Part shown: positions 27,119-35,737 of the stretch, piece after piece
Layout: every line of letters starts with the position of its first letter
Position numbering within the stretch: position 1 is the stretch's first letter
Assembly (NCBI RefSeq): GCF_016862935.1
Contig: NZ_BONX01000046.1
Location: 1 to 64,000 of the forward strand
Source of the DNA: Plantactinospora mayteni
GTDB lineage: Bacteria; Actinomycetota; Actinomycetes; Mycobacteriales; Micromonosporaceae
Direction: 5' to 3'
DNA: 64,000 nucleotides
Program-made: the position numbers and the translations under genes
Notes under the pieces: generated by a model
What the model was told of the DNA's origin: nothing
Seen by the model: the letters and a program-made list of their open reading frames with translations, nothing else
Database searches by the model: none

Positions 27119-29242
27119 GTGGCCAGTCCCACCTCGTTAGTCAAGCGCCTGCTGCTGGGCCGACCGTTCCGGTCCGACAAGTTGCAGCACACCCTGCTGC
27201 CGAAGCGCATCGCGCTGCCGGTGTTCGCCTCCGACGCGCTCTCCAGCGTGGCGTACGCCCCGGACGAGATCCTGCTGACGCTGTCGATCGCCGGCGCCTC
27301 GGCGTACCTCTTCTCGCCGTGGGTCGCGCTGGCCGTCGTGGTGGTGATGCTCACCGTGGTGGCGAGCTACCGGCAGAACGTGCACGCCTACCCCTCCGGC
27401 GGCGGCGACTACGAGGTGGCCACGGTCAACCTCGGGCCGAAGTTCGGCGTCGGGGTGGCCAGCGCGCTGCTGGTCGACTACGTGCTGACCGTCGCGGTCT
27501 CGGTCTCCTCCGGGGTGGCCAACCTCGGGTCGGTGCTGCCGTTCGTCTCCGAGCACCGGGTCGGGGTCGCGGTGACCGCGGTGGTCGTGCTGACCGCGAT
27601 CAACCTGCGCGGGCTGCGGGAGTCGGGCACCGCGTTCGCGATCCCGACCTACGGCTTCATGATCGTCATCATCGGGATGATCCTCACCGGGCTGGTCCGG
27701 GTCTTCGTCCTCGGCCACGACCTCCGGGCGCCGAGCGCCGACCTGGTGGTCAGCGCCGAGCACGCCAACCTGACCGCCTTCGCGATGGCCTTCCTGCTGC
27801 TCCGGGCCTTCTCCTCCGGCTGCGCCGCGCTGACCGGGGTGGAGGCGATCTCCAACGGCGTACCCGCGTTCAAGCCGCCGAAGAGCCGCAACGCCGCCAC
27901 CACGCTGTTGCTGCTCGGCTCGGTGGCGATCGTGATGATCATGGGAATCATCTGGCTGTCCCGGCTGACCGGCCTCCAGTTCATGGAGGACCCGGTCCGG
28001 CAGCTCGAACACGGCCCGGCCGGCTACGTGCAGAAGACCGTGACCGTGCAGCTCGGCGAGGCGATCTTCGGCAACGGGGTGCTGCTCTTCGTGGTGGCCG
28101 GCGCGACCGCGCTGATCCTCTTCCTGGCCGCCAACACCGCGTTCAACGGCTTCCCGGTGCTCGGCTCGATCCTGGCCCAGGACCGCTACCTGCCCCGGCA
28201 ACTGCACACCCGGGGCGACCGGCTGGCGTTCTCCAACGGCATCGTCTTCCTCGCGGTCACCGCGATCCTGCTGATCGTCGCCTTCCAGGCCGAGGTGACC
28301 CGGCTGATCCAGCTCTACATCGTCGGCGTCTTCGTCTCGTTCACGCTCTCCCAGGCCGGGATGATCCGGCACTGGAACCGGCTGCTGCGTACCGAGCGGG
28401 ATCCGGTGGTGCGGCGCCGCATGATCCGGTCCCGGGCCATCAACGCCTTCGGGATGGGCCTGACCGGGGCGGTACTGGTGGTCGTCCTGATCACCAAGTT
28501 CCTGCTCGGCGCCTGGATCGCCATTGCCGCGATGGCGGTGATCTACGCCATGATGCTCGGCATCCGCCGGCACTACGACCGGATCGCCGCCGAGCTGACC
28601 CCGGCCGAGGGGCGTCCGGTGCTGCCGGCCCGCAACCACGCGATCGTGCTGGTCAGCAAGGTGCACCAGCCGACCCTGCGGGCGGTCGCCTACGCCCAGG
28701 CGACCCGGCCGGACACCCTGACCGCGCTGACCGTGAACGTCGACGAGGCGGACACCCGGGCGGTGCAGGCGGAGTGGGAACGGCACGGGGTGACCGTCCC
28801 GCTGACCGTGATCGACTCGCCGTACCGGGAGATCACCCGGCCGATCCTCGACTTCGTCGCGTCGGCCCGCCGGGAGTCGCCGCGCGACGTGGTCACGGTC
28901 TTCATCCCGGAGTACGTCGTCGGGCACTGGTGGGAGAACCTGCTGCACAACCAGAGCGCGCTGCGGATCAAGGGTCGACTGCTCTTCGAGCCCGGGGTGA
29001 TGGTGACCAGCGTGCCGTGGCAGCTCGCCTCGACCGCCCGGAAGAACCTGGACCGGTTCGACGCCACGCTCAGTCGCGGACCGGCCCGGGGGCCGCGCGG
29101 CGGTGCCACCGTCGGCGGGCTGCTCGGGCCGCGCCCGCCGTCGAACACCGCCGCCGCGCCGGCACCGCCGCCCCCGCTGACCGGTACCGACCTGGACGAG
29201 CCCCCGCCCGGCCCCGGCCGCGACACCGCCGGTCCCCGATGA
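27119..29242 (+). CDS. kimA: KimA-like high-affinity potassium importer (APC superfamily)
   Basis: 707 aa. About twelve transmembrane helices (residues 30-470) and a roughly 200-residue cytosolic C-terminal domain with an alpha/beta, USP-like character. Residues that form the K+ sites in Bacillus KimA are recognisable: Asp and Tyr in ASDALSSVAYA, Asp-Tyr in LLVDYVLTVAVS, and Thr/Glu in ALTGVEAISN. The remainder (AANTAFNGFPVLGS, RGDRLAFSNGI) follows KimA closely. KimA imports K+ with protons and in firmicutes is inhibited by c-di-AMP. GTG 27119 lies 8 nt after TACCCT, so the mRNA is nearly leaderless. It is divergent from two RCK genes, and its stop overlaps the methyltransferase ATG. Commonly labelled only APC or amino-acid permease. 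Confidence 0.85.
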   Translation: MASPTSLVKRLLLGRPFRSDKLQHTLLPKRIALPVFASDALSSVAYAPDEILLTLSIAGASAYLFSPWVALAVVVVMLTVVASYRQNVHAYPSGGGDYEVATVNLGPKFGVGVASALLVDYVLTVAVSVSSGVANLGSVLPFVSEHRVGVAVTAVVVLTAINLRGLRESGTAFAIPTYGFMIVIIGMILTGLVRVFVLGHDLRAPSADLVVSAEHANLTAFAMAFLLLRAFSSGCAALTGVEAISNGVPAFKPPKSRNAATTLLLLGSVAIVMIMGIIWLSRLTGLQFMEDPVRQLEHGPAGYVQKTVTVQLGEAIFGNGVLLFVVAGATALILFLAANTAFNGFPVLGSILAQDRYLPRQLHTRGDRLAFSNGIVFLAVTAILLIVAFQAEVTRLIQLYIVGVFVSFTLSQAGMIRHWNRLLRTERDPVVRRRMIRSRAINAFGMGLTGAVLVVVLITKFLLGAWIAIAAMAVIYAMMLGIRRHYDRIAAELTPAEGRPVLPARNHAIVLVSKVHQPTLRAVAYAQATRPDTLTALTVNVDEADTRAVQAEWERHGVTVPLTVIDSPYREITRPILDFVASARRESPRDVVTVFIPEYVVGHWWENLLHNQSALRIKGRLLFEPGVMVTSVPWQLASTARKNLDRFDATLSRGPARGPRGGATVGGLLGPRPPSNTAAAPAPPPPLTGTDLDEPPPGPGRDTAGPR

Positions 29243-30732
29243 GCATCGGCGAGCGGTCCCGGGTGTCCGGGGCAGGTCCGGGCGAGGCAGAGCGGGTCGA
29301 GTTGACCGTCGGCCCGGTGGCGCACGGCGGGCACTGCGTGGCCCGGCTGGACGGGCAGGTGGTCTTCGTCCGGCACGCGCTGCCGGGTGAGCGGGTGGTC
29401 GCCGAGATCACCGAGGTACGCCGGGACTTCCTGCGGGCGGACGCGGTGACCGTACTCGACGCCTCGCCGGACCGGGTCGTCCCGCCGTGCCCCTGGGCGG
29501 GGCCGGACCGGTGCGGCGGCTGCGACCTCCAGCACGTGGCACCGGCGGCACAGCGACACTGGAAGGCCGAGGTGGTAGTCGAGCAGCTACGCCGGCTGGC
29601 CGGACTGACCCCGGAGGAGATCACCGAGTTGGACGTCCGGGTCGACGAGCTACCCGGCGGCCCGCTCGGCTGGCGCTCCCGGGTCCGGTACGCGGTGGAC
29701 GCCGCCGGCCGGGCCGGACTTCTCAAGCACCGGTCGCACGAGGTGGTCCCGATCGACCGGTGCCGGATCGCCCGCCCGGCGATCCAGGAACTGCCGGTAC
29801 TGGCACCCAGCGGTCGGCGCTGGCCCGACGCCGACCTGGTGGAGGTGGTCGCCTCCTCGGCCGGCGACCTGACCGTACGTGAGCGGCGTGCCACGGGCGT
29901 ATCCGTCGGCGGCGACCTGGGCGACATCGCCGTTCCTTCCGTCGGCGTTCCGCCTGCTGGCGGCCTGCCCGTCGCCGTTCCGCACTCCGGTGGCCCGGTC
30001 GGTGGCGGTGCCGACCCGATGGAGGGCGCCTCCGGCCAGGGTGCGGGCGGCCCGGCCGGCGACGGTGCCGCTGGGCTGGGTCAGGGCGCTGGGCTGGGTC
30101 AGGGCGCTGGCGGGCCGGGGCACCGGTCGGAGCGGGCGGTCGGGAACGGTACGGCGGGGCGGGTCCGGGAGGTGGCGGTCGGCCGGACGTGGCGGCTGCC
30201 GCCGGAGGCGTTCTGGCAGGTACATCCGGCGGCGGCGGAGACGCTGGCGGCGGCCGTACTCGATCTGCTGGCGCCGCGGCCCGGCGAGTCCGCCTGGGAT
30301 CTCTACGGCGGTGCCGGGCTGTTCGCGGCGGCGCTGGCCGACCGGGTCGGTCCGGCCGGCCGGATCACCCTGGTCGAGTCGGCCGAGCCGGCGGTCGAGG
30401 CCGCCCGGGACAACCTGGGCGACCTGCCGCAGATCGAGGTGGTCCGGGCGTCGGTCGGCCCGGCGCTGCGCCGCCGCCGGATCGTCGGACCGGTCGACCT
30501 GGTGGTGCTGGACCCGCCACGCGCCGGAGCCGGTGCCGAGGTGGTCCGGGCGGTCGCCGCGGCCACCACCCGGGCGGTGGCCTACGTGGCCTGCGACCCG
30601 GCCGCCTTCGCCCGGGACGCCCGGACGTTCCGGGAGGCGGGCTGGCGGCTCGCCGCACTGCGCGGCTACGACCTCTTCCCGATGACCCAGCACGTGGAAC
30701 TGGTGGCGCTGCTGCTGCCCGCCGAGGACTGA
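29239..30732 (+). CDS. TRAM-domain class I SAM-dependent RNA methyltransferase (TrmA/RlmD-like)
   Basis: 497 aa. An N-terminal TRAM RNA-binding domain (residues about 15-80) is followed by an iron-sulfur cysteine cluster (CPWAGPDRCGGC plus DRCRIARP), then the methyltransferase fold with WDLYGGAGLFAAAL, DLVVLDPPRAG and the catalytic-loop AYVACDPAAF. It should methylate the C5 of a uridine in rRNA or tRNA; the site is not predictable. An insert of about 85 residues (from ERRATGVSVGGDLGDIA to GNGTAGRVREVAV) is Gly/Pro-rich with GLGQGA repeats and is unusual. ATG overlaps the kimA stop (ATGA). Confidence 0.88.
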   Translation: MSIGERSRVSGAGPGEAERVELTVGPVAHGGHCVARLDGQVVFVRHALPGERVVAEITEVRRDFLRADAVTVLDASPDRVVPPCPWAGPDRCGGCDLQHVAPAAQRHWKAEVVVEQLRRLAGLTPEEITELDVRVDELPGGPLGWRSRVRYAVDAAGRAGLLKHRSHEVVPIDRCRIARPAIQELPVLAPSGRRWPDADLVEVVASSAGDLTVRERRATGVSVGGDLGDIAVPSVGVPPAGGLPVAVPHSGGPVGGGADPMEGASGQGAGGPAGDGAAGLGQGAGLGQGAGGPGHRSERAVGNGTAGRVREVAVGRTWRLPPEAFWQVHPAAAETLAAAVLDLLAPRPGESAWDLYGGAGLFAAALADRVGPAGRITLVESAEPAVEAARDNLGDLPQIEVVRASVGPALRRRRIVGPVDLVVLDPPRAGAGAEVVRAVAAATTRAVAYVACDPAAFARDARTFREAGWRLAALRGYDLFPMTQHVELVALLLPAED

Positions 30733-30740
30733 GCCCGCCC

Positions 30741-30853
30741 GGCGGCGGAGGGCTTGAGCCGGAGGGCGGCGGAGGGCTGAGTCCGGCCGGCGGCGGCGGA
30801 GGGCTGAGTCCGGCCGGCGGCGGCGGAGGGCTGAGTCCGGCCGGCGGCGGAGG
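30741..30853. repeat. 27-bp tandem repeat after the methyltransferase stop
   Basis: Copies of GGCGGAGGGCTGAGTCCGG recur with a 27-bp period (GGCTGA at 30775, 30802, 30829) and a degenerate copy at 30741. The unit resembles the true stop context at 30724-30740 (GAGGACTGAGCCCG), so the stop region itself appears to have been duplicated. Confidence 0.8.
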
Positions 30854-30884
30854 TCGACACCCGGAGTGGAGTCGACCTCCGCCG
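30845..30884. terminator. Strong bidirectional terminator
   Basis: A perfect 14-bp stem (CGGCGGAGGTCGAC with its complement, 30845-30858 and 30871-30884) and a 12-nt loop separate the convergent methyltransferase and RNA-ligase genes. Confidence 0.85.
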
Positions 30885-30888
30885 CTGC

Positions 30889-30998
30889 CTCAGCGGCCGG
30901 TGCGCCCGCGCCTCAGCGGCCGATGTGGCTGCGCCCAGCGGCCGGTGTGCCCGCGCCTCAGCGGCCGGTGTGCCCGCGCCTCAGCGGCCGGTACGGCG
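30889..30998. repeat. 23-bp tandem repeat spanning the RNA-ligase stop
   Basis: CTCAGCGGCCGGTG-type units begin at 30889, 30912, 30934, 30957 and 30980. The last contains the real stop (TCA, 30981-30983) of the minus-strand ligase; the other four are downstream duplicates, three of them retaining the stop triplet. Confidence 0.85.
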
Positions 30999-32837
30999 GC
31001 GCTTCAGGGTCCGCTCGTAGTCCTGGAACCGCGCCTTCGCGATCGCCGACCGGGTCTCCGAGCGCAGCACGATGCCCTCGGCCCGGCCCGGCGTACCGTC
31101 CAGGGCCACCGTCGTCGCCGGCAGGAGCTCGGCGAGGAGTCGGTGGGTCTTCTCCAGGTCGGTCGGCAGCTCGGCGGCGTCGACCGTGCCGAGCCGGGGC
31201 ACCGTCGGCAGCCCGGCTGCCTCGGCCCGGGCCAGCAGCTCCGGCTCGGCGAGGAACGGCTGACCCGCCGACTCCCGCCAGGACGAGATCCGCTCGACCG
31301 GCCAGTCCAGCAGCTCGGCGTAGTCGTCCAGCACGACCACGTCGAAGAGCCGGGCACCCACCGTACGGGAGTCGGTGTAGTGCTTCGACGCGGCGGTCAC
31401 CTTGCCGCCGTAGACCTCCAGGTAGTGCACCACGATCGCGTCCCGGTCGACCGGGGGCAGCCGGTCGGCGATCGGGCGGAGCGCCTCGACGATGCCGAGC
31501 GCCGGGTTGCCGATCAGGTCGCCCCGGGCGTAGAGCAGCTCCTCGCGGCTGCCGATCAGGTAACTGCCGTCCGGCAGCGAGACGATCCGACCGTTGGAGT
31601 TATGGACGAGAACGCCGTTGGCGAAGAAGTTGTGGGTGCCCGTCTCGATGTCGCGGCGGGTCGAGCGGACGCCTTCGACGTCGAATTCGATCTCCTCGAT
31701 CACCTGGTTCACGATCGGAGGCTTGAACCGCATCCCGGCCGGTGGAAGCCACCCTTCGTGCCCACGGTACCGTTCCGGCAGCTTTCGCTGCATCGCCGGC
31801 GGCACATAGGGTGCGACGAGGAGAAACAGCCGCTCGGCGGCGGTGACGTTGAGGCGGATGGTCAGATACCCGCGGCCGTCACGCATCAGCTCACCGTTGA
31901 CGCCGAGTCGTGCGAGGCCCCGTAGCAGCACCGCGCAGTCGCGCTCGTTGAAGCCATTCGTCGAGAAGGTCGCCCGATCTTCCTGGTCCGGGCTGGTCAT
32001 CAGCGAGCCATCGTCCATGTACCAGAATGCCAGGGCGATCGGGTCGAGTGCGTCAGCCACCCACTCGGGCACGCGCTTCTCACCCGAGTCGGTCATGTCG
32101 CCAAAGTGCTCTGTGATGCACGGGTGGAACGTGGACCGGCCGGACACAATTGTGCTGCCGTAGCCGCTGGTGAGGTTGCGTACGGCTTCGCTCGCAAGAT
32201 CACCAATGGCCCGTTGGGTCCAGGCCACGTACTCCGCATCGGGTTGGCGATGGCCCCACACAACCGCCGAGCTACCTGATGCGGCGCGATGGAGGTGGCC
32301 GTCGCCGAGCAGTTTGCCGAGCAACACCGAAAATTGGCACGGAGAGAGGTCGAGTTCACTCCGTAGGAGGGACACTTCGTCACCGACGCTCATCTTTTCA
32401 GCCGGAATGTACTCGCTTCGATCCGGTGACCAGAACCGGTGATTCGGCGTACAGGTGACCGAGAAGAACGCGCTTCCCCGCCCCGCCCCAAGCCGGCGAC
32501 CCTTGATCCTCATCCACGTCTCGGCCTTGCCGTTGTTGAAGGTCTGGAGTATCGGGGTGGCTATCACCGAGCCGCTTTCGTCGACGCCCAGGACCTCGTC
32601 GCCGGCGCGGAGGGAGCCGAGAATCCTACGGGTGCCGTCAGCCATCGAGATTCGTGTCGTATACGGCAGGCAGCCGTCGACTTTCTCGGTCAGCAGGACC
32701 CGGCCAGCGAAGGCGACGGTCTCGTCGAGCAGCCCACCGTTGCGCGGGTCGAGCGAGTGATAGGTCGGGATGGGCGGGTATTTCGTCAGCGAGTTGACGG
32801 CCGTCAGGTTCGCCGTACGGACGTTGAAGTCGGACAT
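30981..32837 (-). CDS. RNA ligase interrupted by an in-frame intein
   Basis: 618 aa precursor; about 260 aa after splicing. The exteins form an ATP-dependent RNA ligase of the T4 Rnl/RNA_ligase superfamily. Motif I is KVDG (Lys52) joined to SNGR, motif III VHYLEVYGG, IIIa RLFDVVVLD, motif IV AEGIVLRSE, and motif V AIAKARF. The Lys would carry the AMP during nick or end sealing of RNA. The intein (residues 56-413) separates KVDG from SNGR, so the unspliced protein should be inactive. ATG 32837 has GGGGAGG 4-5 nt upstream; an upstream ATG at 32888 lacks one. No RNA-repair partner gene (kinase/phosphatase, RtcB, Hen1) is adjacent. The physiological RNA target is unknown. Confidence 0.92.
   Translation of the reverse strand: MSDFNVRTANLTAVNSLTKYPPIPTYHSLDPRNGGLLDETVAFAGRVLLTEKVDGCLPYTTRISMADGTRRILGSLRAGDEVLGVDESGSVIATPILQTFNNGKAETWMRIKGRRLGAGRGSAFFSVTCTPNHRFWSPDRSEYIPAEKMSVGDEVSLLRSELDLSPCQFSVLLGKLLGDGHLHRAASGSSAVVWGHRQPDAEYVAWTQRAIGDLASEAVRNLTSGYGSTIVSGRSTFHPCITEHFGDMTDSGEKRVPEWVADALDPIALAFWYMDDGSLMTSPDQEDRATFSTNGFNERDCAVLLRGLARLGVNGELMRDGRGYLTIRLNVTAAERLFLLVAPYVPPAMQRKLPERYRGHEGWLPPAGMRFKPPIVNQVIEEIEFDVEGVRSTRRDIETGTHNFFANGVLVHNSNGRIVSLPDGSYLIGSREELLYARGDLIGNPALGIVEALRPIADRLPPVDRDAIVVHYLEVYGGKVTAASKHYTDSRTVGARLFDVVVLDDYAELLDWPVERISSWRESAGQPFLAEPELLARAEAAGLPTVPRLGTVDAAELPTDLEKTHRLLAELLPATTVALDGTPGRAEGIVLRSETRSAIAKARFQDYERTLKRRRTGR
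31599..32672 (-). mobile_element. Intein with LAGLIDADG homing endonuclease inside the RNA ligase
   Basis: 358 codons. Cys1 starts block A (CLPYTTRISMADGTRRI). Block B is SVTCTPNHRFWSP, with the TxxH of splicing. Two LAGLIDADG motifs are VLLGKLLGDGHLH and ALAFWYMDDGSLM. The C-terminal blocks read THNFFANGVLVHN, ending in His-Asn, and the first extein residue is Ser, so all residues for class 1 protein splicing are present. The homing motifs look intact. Base composition differs from the host: 32341-32400 has 27 A/T of 60, while extein 31081-31140 has 13 of 60. This supports horizontal acquisition. Confidence 0.92.
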
Positions 32838-32956
32838 GCTGCCTCCCCGTGATCTGTGCTGCCATCCACCCATCGGTGGTTCCGGCAACTCTGCGGGATC
32901 CGGGGTGGGCGGGCAACACAGATCCCGGCGTGGAAATCAGGGGATCAGCCGCGGGT

Positions 32957-33208
32957 TCAGGGGGTGGCGTGCAGGGCGGACCGGGGCGGGGTGTGGACCG
33001 CCTCCGTATCCCGGCGGGCGGCCCGGGCGGCGGCCCGGTCGCGGAGCCGGATCCAGGCGATGATCAGCAGAATCAGTGGCAGCAGCGGCAGCGCGATCAG
33101 CAGTACGATGCCGACCGCGAGGAGCTGGCCGGTGGCGTACCGGCCGGATGTCGGGGTGGTTCGGGCACGGCCGGTGGACCGGTCGGGACGGGAGCCAGCA
33201 GGCGACAT
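32957..33208 (-). CDS. Small single-pass membrane protein
   Basis: 83 aa. A disordered, basic N-terminus is followed by a long hydrophobic segment (LLAVGIVLLIALPLLPLILL, about residues 29-52) and an Arg/Ala-rich cytoplasmic tail. No family recognised. ATG 33208 has AAGG 8 nt upstream. It lies between the RNA ligase and dxs, on the ligase strand, and could share its transcript. Probably real because of the clear hydrophobic helix, but this is not certain. Confidence 0.55.
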   Translation of the reverse strand: MSPAGSRPDRSTGRARTTPTSGRYATGQLLAVGIVLLIALPLLPLILLIIAWIRLRDRAAARAARRDTEAVHTPPRSALHATP

Positions 33209-33552
33209 GTCGAGACCTTAGGGGAGGGTCGGGTTACCGGCCATGCTACGGCCGTTGGCGGCATCTGCCCGATTTTTCGTTCGTTCGGCGGAGCCCCTGC
33301 CCGCCACTCGCGGTGCGGAGTCGTCGACTGTCCGCGACGCTTCCGCCGTCCGGTCAACGGGACTCTGCCGATCGCCAACCGCCCGGTACCGGCCGGCGAA
33401 GCGGTTCGCCGGCCGAAGCGCCCGGCATCGGCTACCCGGGCTCGCCGGTTGCCGCACCCAACCGCTTCCGACCCGGACAGCCCGGTGCGATCCGTGGCAC
33501 TGGTTCGGCGGCCCGGCTGCGGGCCGGCCCGGCACCGATAGACTCTGCGGCT
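33209..33552. other. 344-bp gap upstream of dxs
   Basis: It separates the small membrane protein gene (-) from the dxs leader ORF (+). The only element I can support is the TAGACT -10 at 33539-33544. No hairpin or RNA gene was recognised in the rest. Confidence 0.4.
33539..33544 (+). promoter_or_regulatory. -10 box of the dxs leader ORF
   Basis: TAGACT is followed by 8 nt and ATG 33553, which predicts transcription starting at or within 1-2 nt of that ATG. The same hexamer precedes the membrane-protein gene at 37119. Confidence 0.45.
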
Positions 33553-33636
33553 ATGAGCCTGTGTAGGGAGCGAATCAGCCAGCCCAGCGCCGTGCGGCCC
33601 GATACCCCTGCCGAGCGCGGCGAGGTGACGGCATGA
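33553..33636 (+). CDS. Leaderless 27-codon upstream ORF overlapping dxs
   Basis: 27 aa, beginning [14 protein letters not shown] and ending AERGEVTA. It starts 8 nt after a TANNNT box and its TGA overlaps the dxs ATG (ATGA at 33633-33636). The dxs ribosome-binding site (GAGG, 33622-33625) is inside it, so ribosomes finishing this ORF could reinitiate on dxs. The peptide resembles no protein I know. A regulatory uORF or a simple N-terminal leader are both possible. Reality is inferred from promoter spacing and overlap only. Confidence 0.45.
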   Translation: MSLCRERISQPSAVRPDTPAERGEVTA

Positions 33637-35630
33637 CGGTGGAGGAGCCGGAGACGTCCGCCGGACGGCTGTTGGGCGCGGTCCGTGGGCCGCAGGACGT
33701 CAAGCGGATGTCCGCCGAGGAGCTGGCGTTGCTCGCCGCCGAGATCCGGGACTTCCTGGTCGCGAAGGTGTCCCGGACGGGCGGGCACCTCGGCCCGAAC
33801 CTCGGGGTGGTCGAGCTGACCCTGGCCATGCACCGGGTCTTCGACTCGCCCCGGGACCGCTTCCTGTTCGACACCGGCCACCAGGCGTACGTGCACAAGA
33901 TGCTCACCGGGCGGCAGGAGGGCTTCGACCAGCTCAAGCAGCGCGGTGGCCTGTCGGGTTACCCGAGCCGGGCGGAGAGCGAGCACGACCTGGTCGAGAA
34001 CTCGCACGCCTCGACCGCGCTCTCCTATGCGGACGGGCTGGCCAAGGCATACGCGCTGCGCGGCGAGTCGCGCAACGTCGTGGCGGTGGTCGGCGACGGG
34101 GCGCTGACCGGCGGCATGTGCTGGGAGGCGCTGAACAACATCGCCGCCGCCCGCAACCCGCTGGTCATCGTGGTCAACGACAACGGCCGGTCGTACGCGC
34201 CGACGATCGGCGGCCTGGCCGACCACCTGGCCACGCTGCGGCTCAACCCCGGCTACGAGAAGGTGCTGGACGTCGTCAAGGAGGCGCTCGGCTCCACCCC
34301 GCTGGTCGGCAAGCCGATGTACGAGGTGCTGCACGCGGTCAAGAAGGGCGTCAAGGACGCGGTCGCCCCGCAGGCGATGTTCGAGGACCTCGGCATCAAA
34401 TACCTGGGCCCGGTCGACGGGCACGACGTGGCCGCGATGGAGTCGGCGCTGCGCCGGGCCAAGGGCTTCGGCGGGCCGGTGATCGTGCACGCGGTGACCC
34501 GCAAGGGTCTGGGTTACCGCCCGGCCGAGGAGGACGACGCCGACTGCCTGCACAGCCCGAGCGCCTTCGACGTGGAGACCGGCAAGCTGCTGGCCGCGCC
34601 GTCGGTGAAGTGGACGCAGGTCTTCGCCGACGAGCTGGTCGCGATCGCCGACGAGCGGCCGGACGTGGTCGGCATCACCGCCGCGATGGCCGAGCCGACC
34701 GGGATCGCCGCGCTGGCCCGGAAATACCCGAATCGGGTCTACGACGTCGGCATCGCCGAGCAGCACGCGGCCACCTCGGCCGCCGGCCTGGCCATGGGCG
34801 GCCTGCACCCGGTGGTGGCCGTCTACGCGACCTTCCTGAACCGCGCCTTCGACCAGGTGCTGCTCGACGTCGCGATGCACAAGCTCCCGGTGACGTTCGT
34901 GCTGGACCGGGCCGGGATCACCGGCCCGGACGGGCCGAGCCACTACGGCATCTGGGACATGTCCGTCTTCGGGGTGGTGCCCGGGCTGCGGATCGCCGCC
35001 CCCCGGGACGCCGCGACCCTGCGGGCGGAGCTGCGCGAGGCGGTCGCCGTGGAGGACGGGCCGACCATCCTGCGCTTCCCGACCGGTTCCGTCGTCGCCG
35101 ACCTGCCGGCGGTGCGCCGGATCACCGCCACCGACTCGGTCTCCGGCGGCGTGGACGTACTCGCCGAATCTGCCCGTACCGACGTCCTGCTGGTCGCGGT
35201 CGGTGCGTTCGGGAAGCTCGGCGTCGAGGTGGCCGCCCGGGTCGCCGAGCAGGGCTACGGCGTGACGGTGGTGGACCCGCGCTGGGTCCGGCCGGTCCCG
35301 CCGGAGCTGGTCACGCTGGCCGGCAGCCACCGGCTGGTGGTCACCGTCGAGGACGGCGTACGCGCCGGTGGGGTCGGTGACGCGCTGGCCAAGGCGCTGC
35401 GCGACGCCGACCTGCGGGTGCCGGTACGCGACCTCGGCGTGCCACCGGTCTGGCAGCCGCACGGCACCCGGGCGCAGATCCTCGCCGACCTGGGACTGAC
35501 CGCGCAGGACGTGGCCAGGGACGTCACCGGCTGGGTCTCCCAGCTCGACGACGAGCCGATCGCCCCAGTCCAGGTAACCACCACCCCCCACACCGCCCAA
35601 ACAGCCAAGGGCCGCAACGGCCGCGCCTAA
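33633..35630 (+). CDS. dxs: 1-Deoxy-D-xylulose-5-phosphate synthase
   Basis: 665 aa. The thiamine-diphosphate enzyme that condenses pyruvate and glyceraldehyde 3-phosphate, first step of the MEP isoprenoid pathway. Key elements: [17 protein letters not shown], the ThDP motif [16 protein letters not shown], the catalytic Glu of [15 protein letters not shown], and the pyrimidine-binding region up to [13 protein letters not shown]-terminal transketolase domain is complete. The last 30 residues are a loose tail. ATG 33633 has GAGG 7 nt upstream. Translation may be coupled to the preceding short ORF. Confidence 0.96.
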   Translation: MTVEEPETSAGRLLGAVRGPQDVKRMSAEELALLAAEIRDFLVAKVSRTGGHLGPNLGVVELTLAMHRVFDSPRDRFLFDTGHQAYVHKMLTGRQEGFDQLKQRGGLSGYPSRAESEHDLVENSHASTALSYADGLAKAYALRGESRNVVAVVGDGALTGGMCWEALNNIAAARNPLVIVVNDNGRSYAPTIGGLADHLATLRLNPGYEKVLDVVKEALGSTPLVGKPMYEVLHAVKKGVKDAVAPQAMFEDLGIKYLGPVDGHDVAAMESALRRAKGFGGPVIVHAVTRKGLGYRPAEEDDADCLHSPSAFDVETGKLLAAPSVKWTQVFADELVAIADERPDVVGITAAMAEPTGIAALARKYPNRVYDVGIAEQHAATSAAGLAMGGLHPVVAVYATFLNRAFDQVLLDVAMHKLPVTFVLDRAGITGPDGPSHYGIWDMSVFGVVPGLRIAAPRDAATLRAELREAVAVEDGPTILRFPTGSVVADLPAVRRITATDSVSGGVDVLAESARTDVLLVAVGAFGKLGVEVAARVAEQGYGVTVVDPRWVRPVPPELVTLAGSHRLVVTVEDGVRAGGVGDALAKALRDADLRVPVRDLGVPPVWQPHGTRAQILADLGLTAQDVARDVTGWVSQLDDEPIAPVQVTTTPHTAQTAKGRNGRA

Positions 35631-35655
35631 CCCCCCGAAGATCCTGCTATTTACC

Positions 35656-35696
35656 TGATGTAGTGGCCTCACACCGAGGATGAGGCCACTACATCA
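35656..35696. terminator. Bidirectional terminator after dxs
   Basis: A perfect 15-bp inverted repeat (TGATGTAGTGGCCTC with its complement) and an 11-nt loop lie 25 bp past dxs and 41 bp past the convergent lipoprotein gene. Confidence 0.9.
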
Positions 35697-35737
35697 CTGG
35701 AACAGCGCGATCGTGCGGGCCCCGCGGTGGGGGAGTT

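Noticed and set aside
30741-30998. Tandem repeats that could be taken for a CRISPR array
   Set aside because: The units are contiguous with no unique spacers, differ on either side of a terminator, and no cas gene is present.
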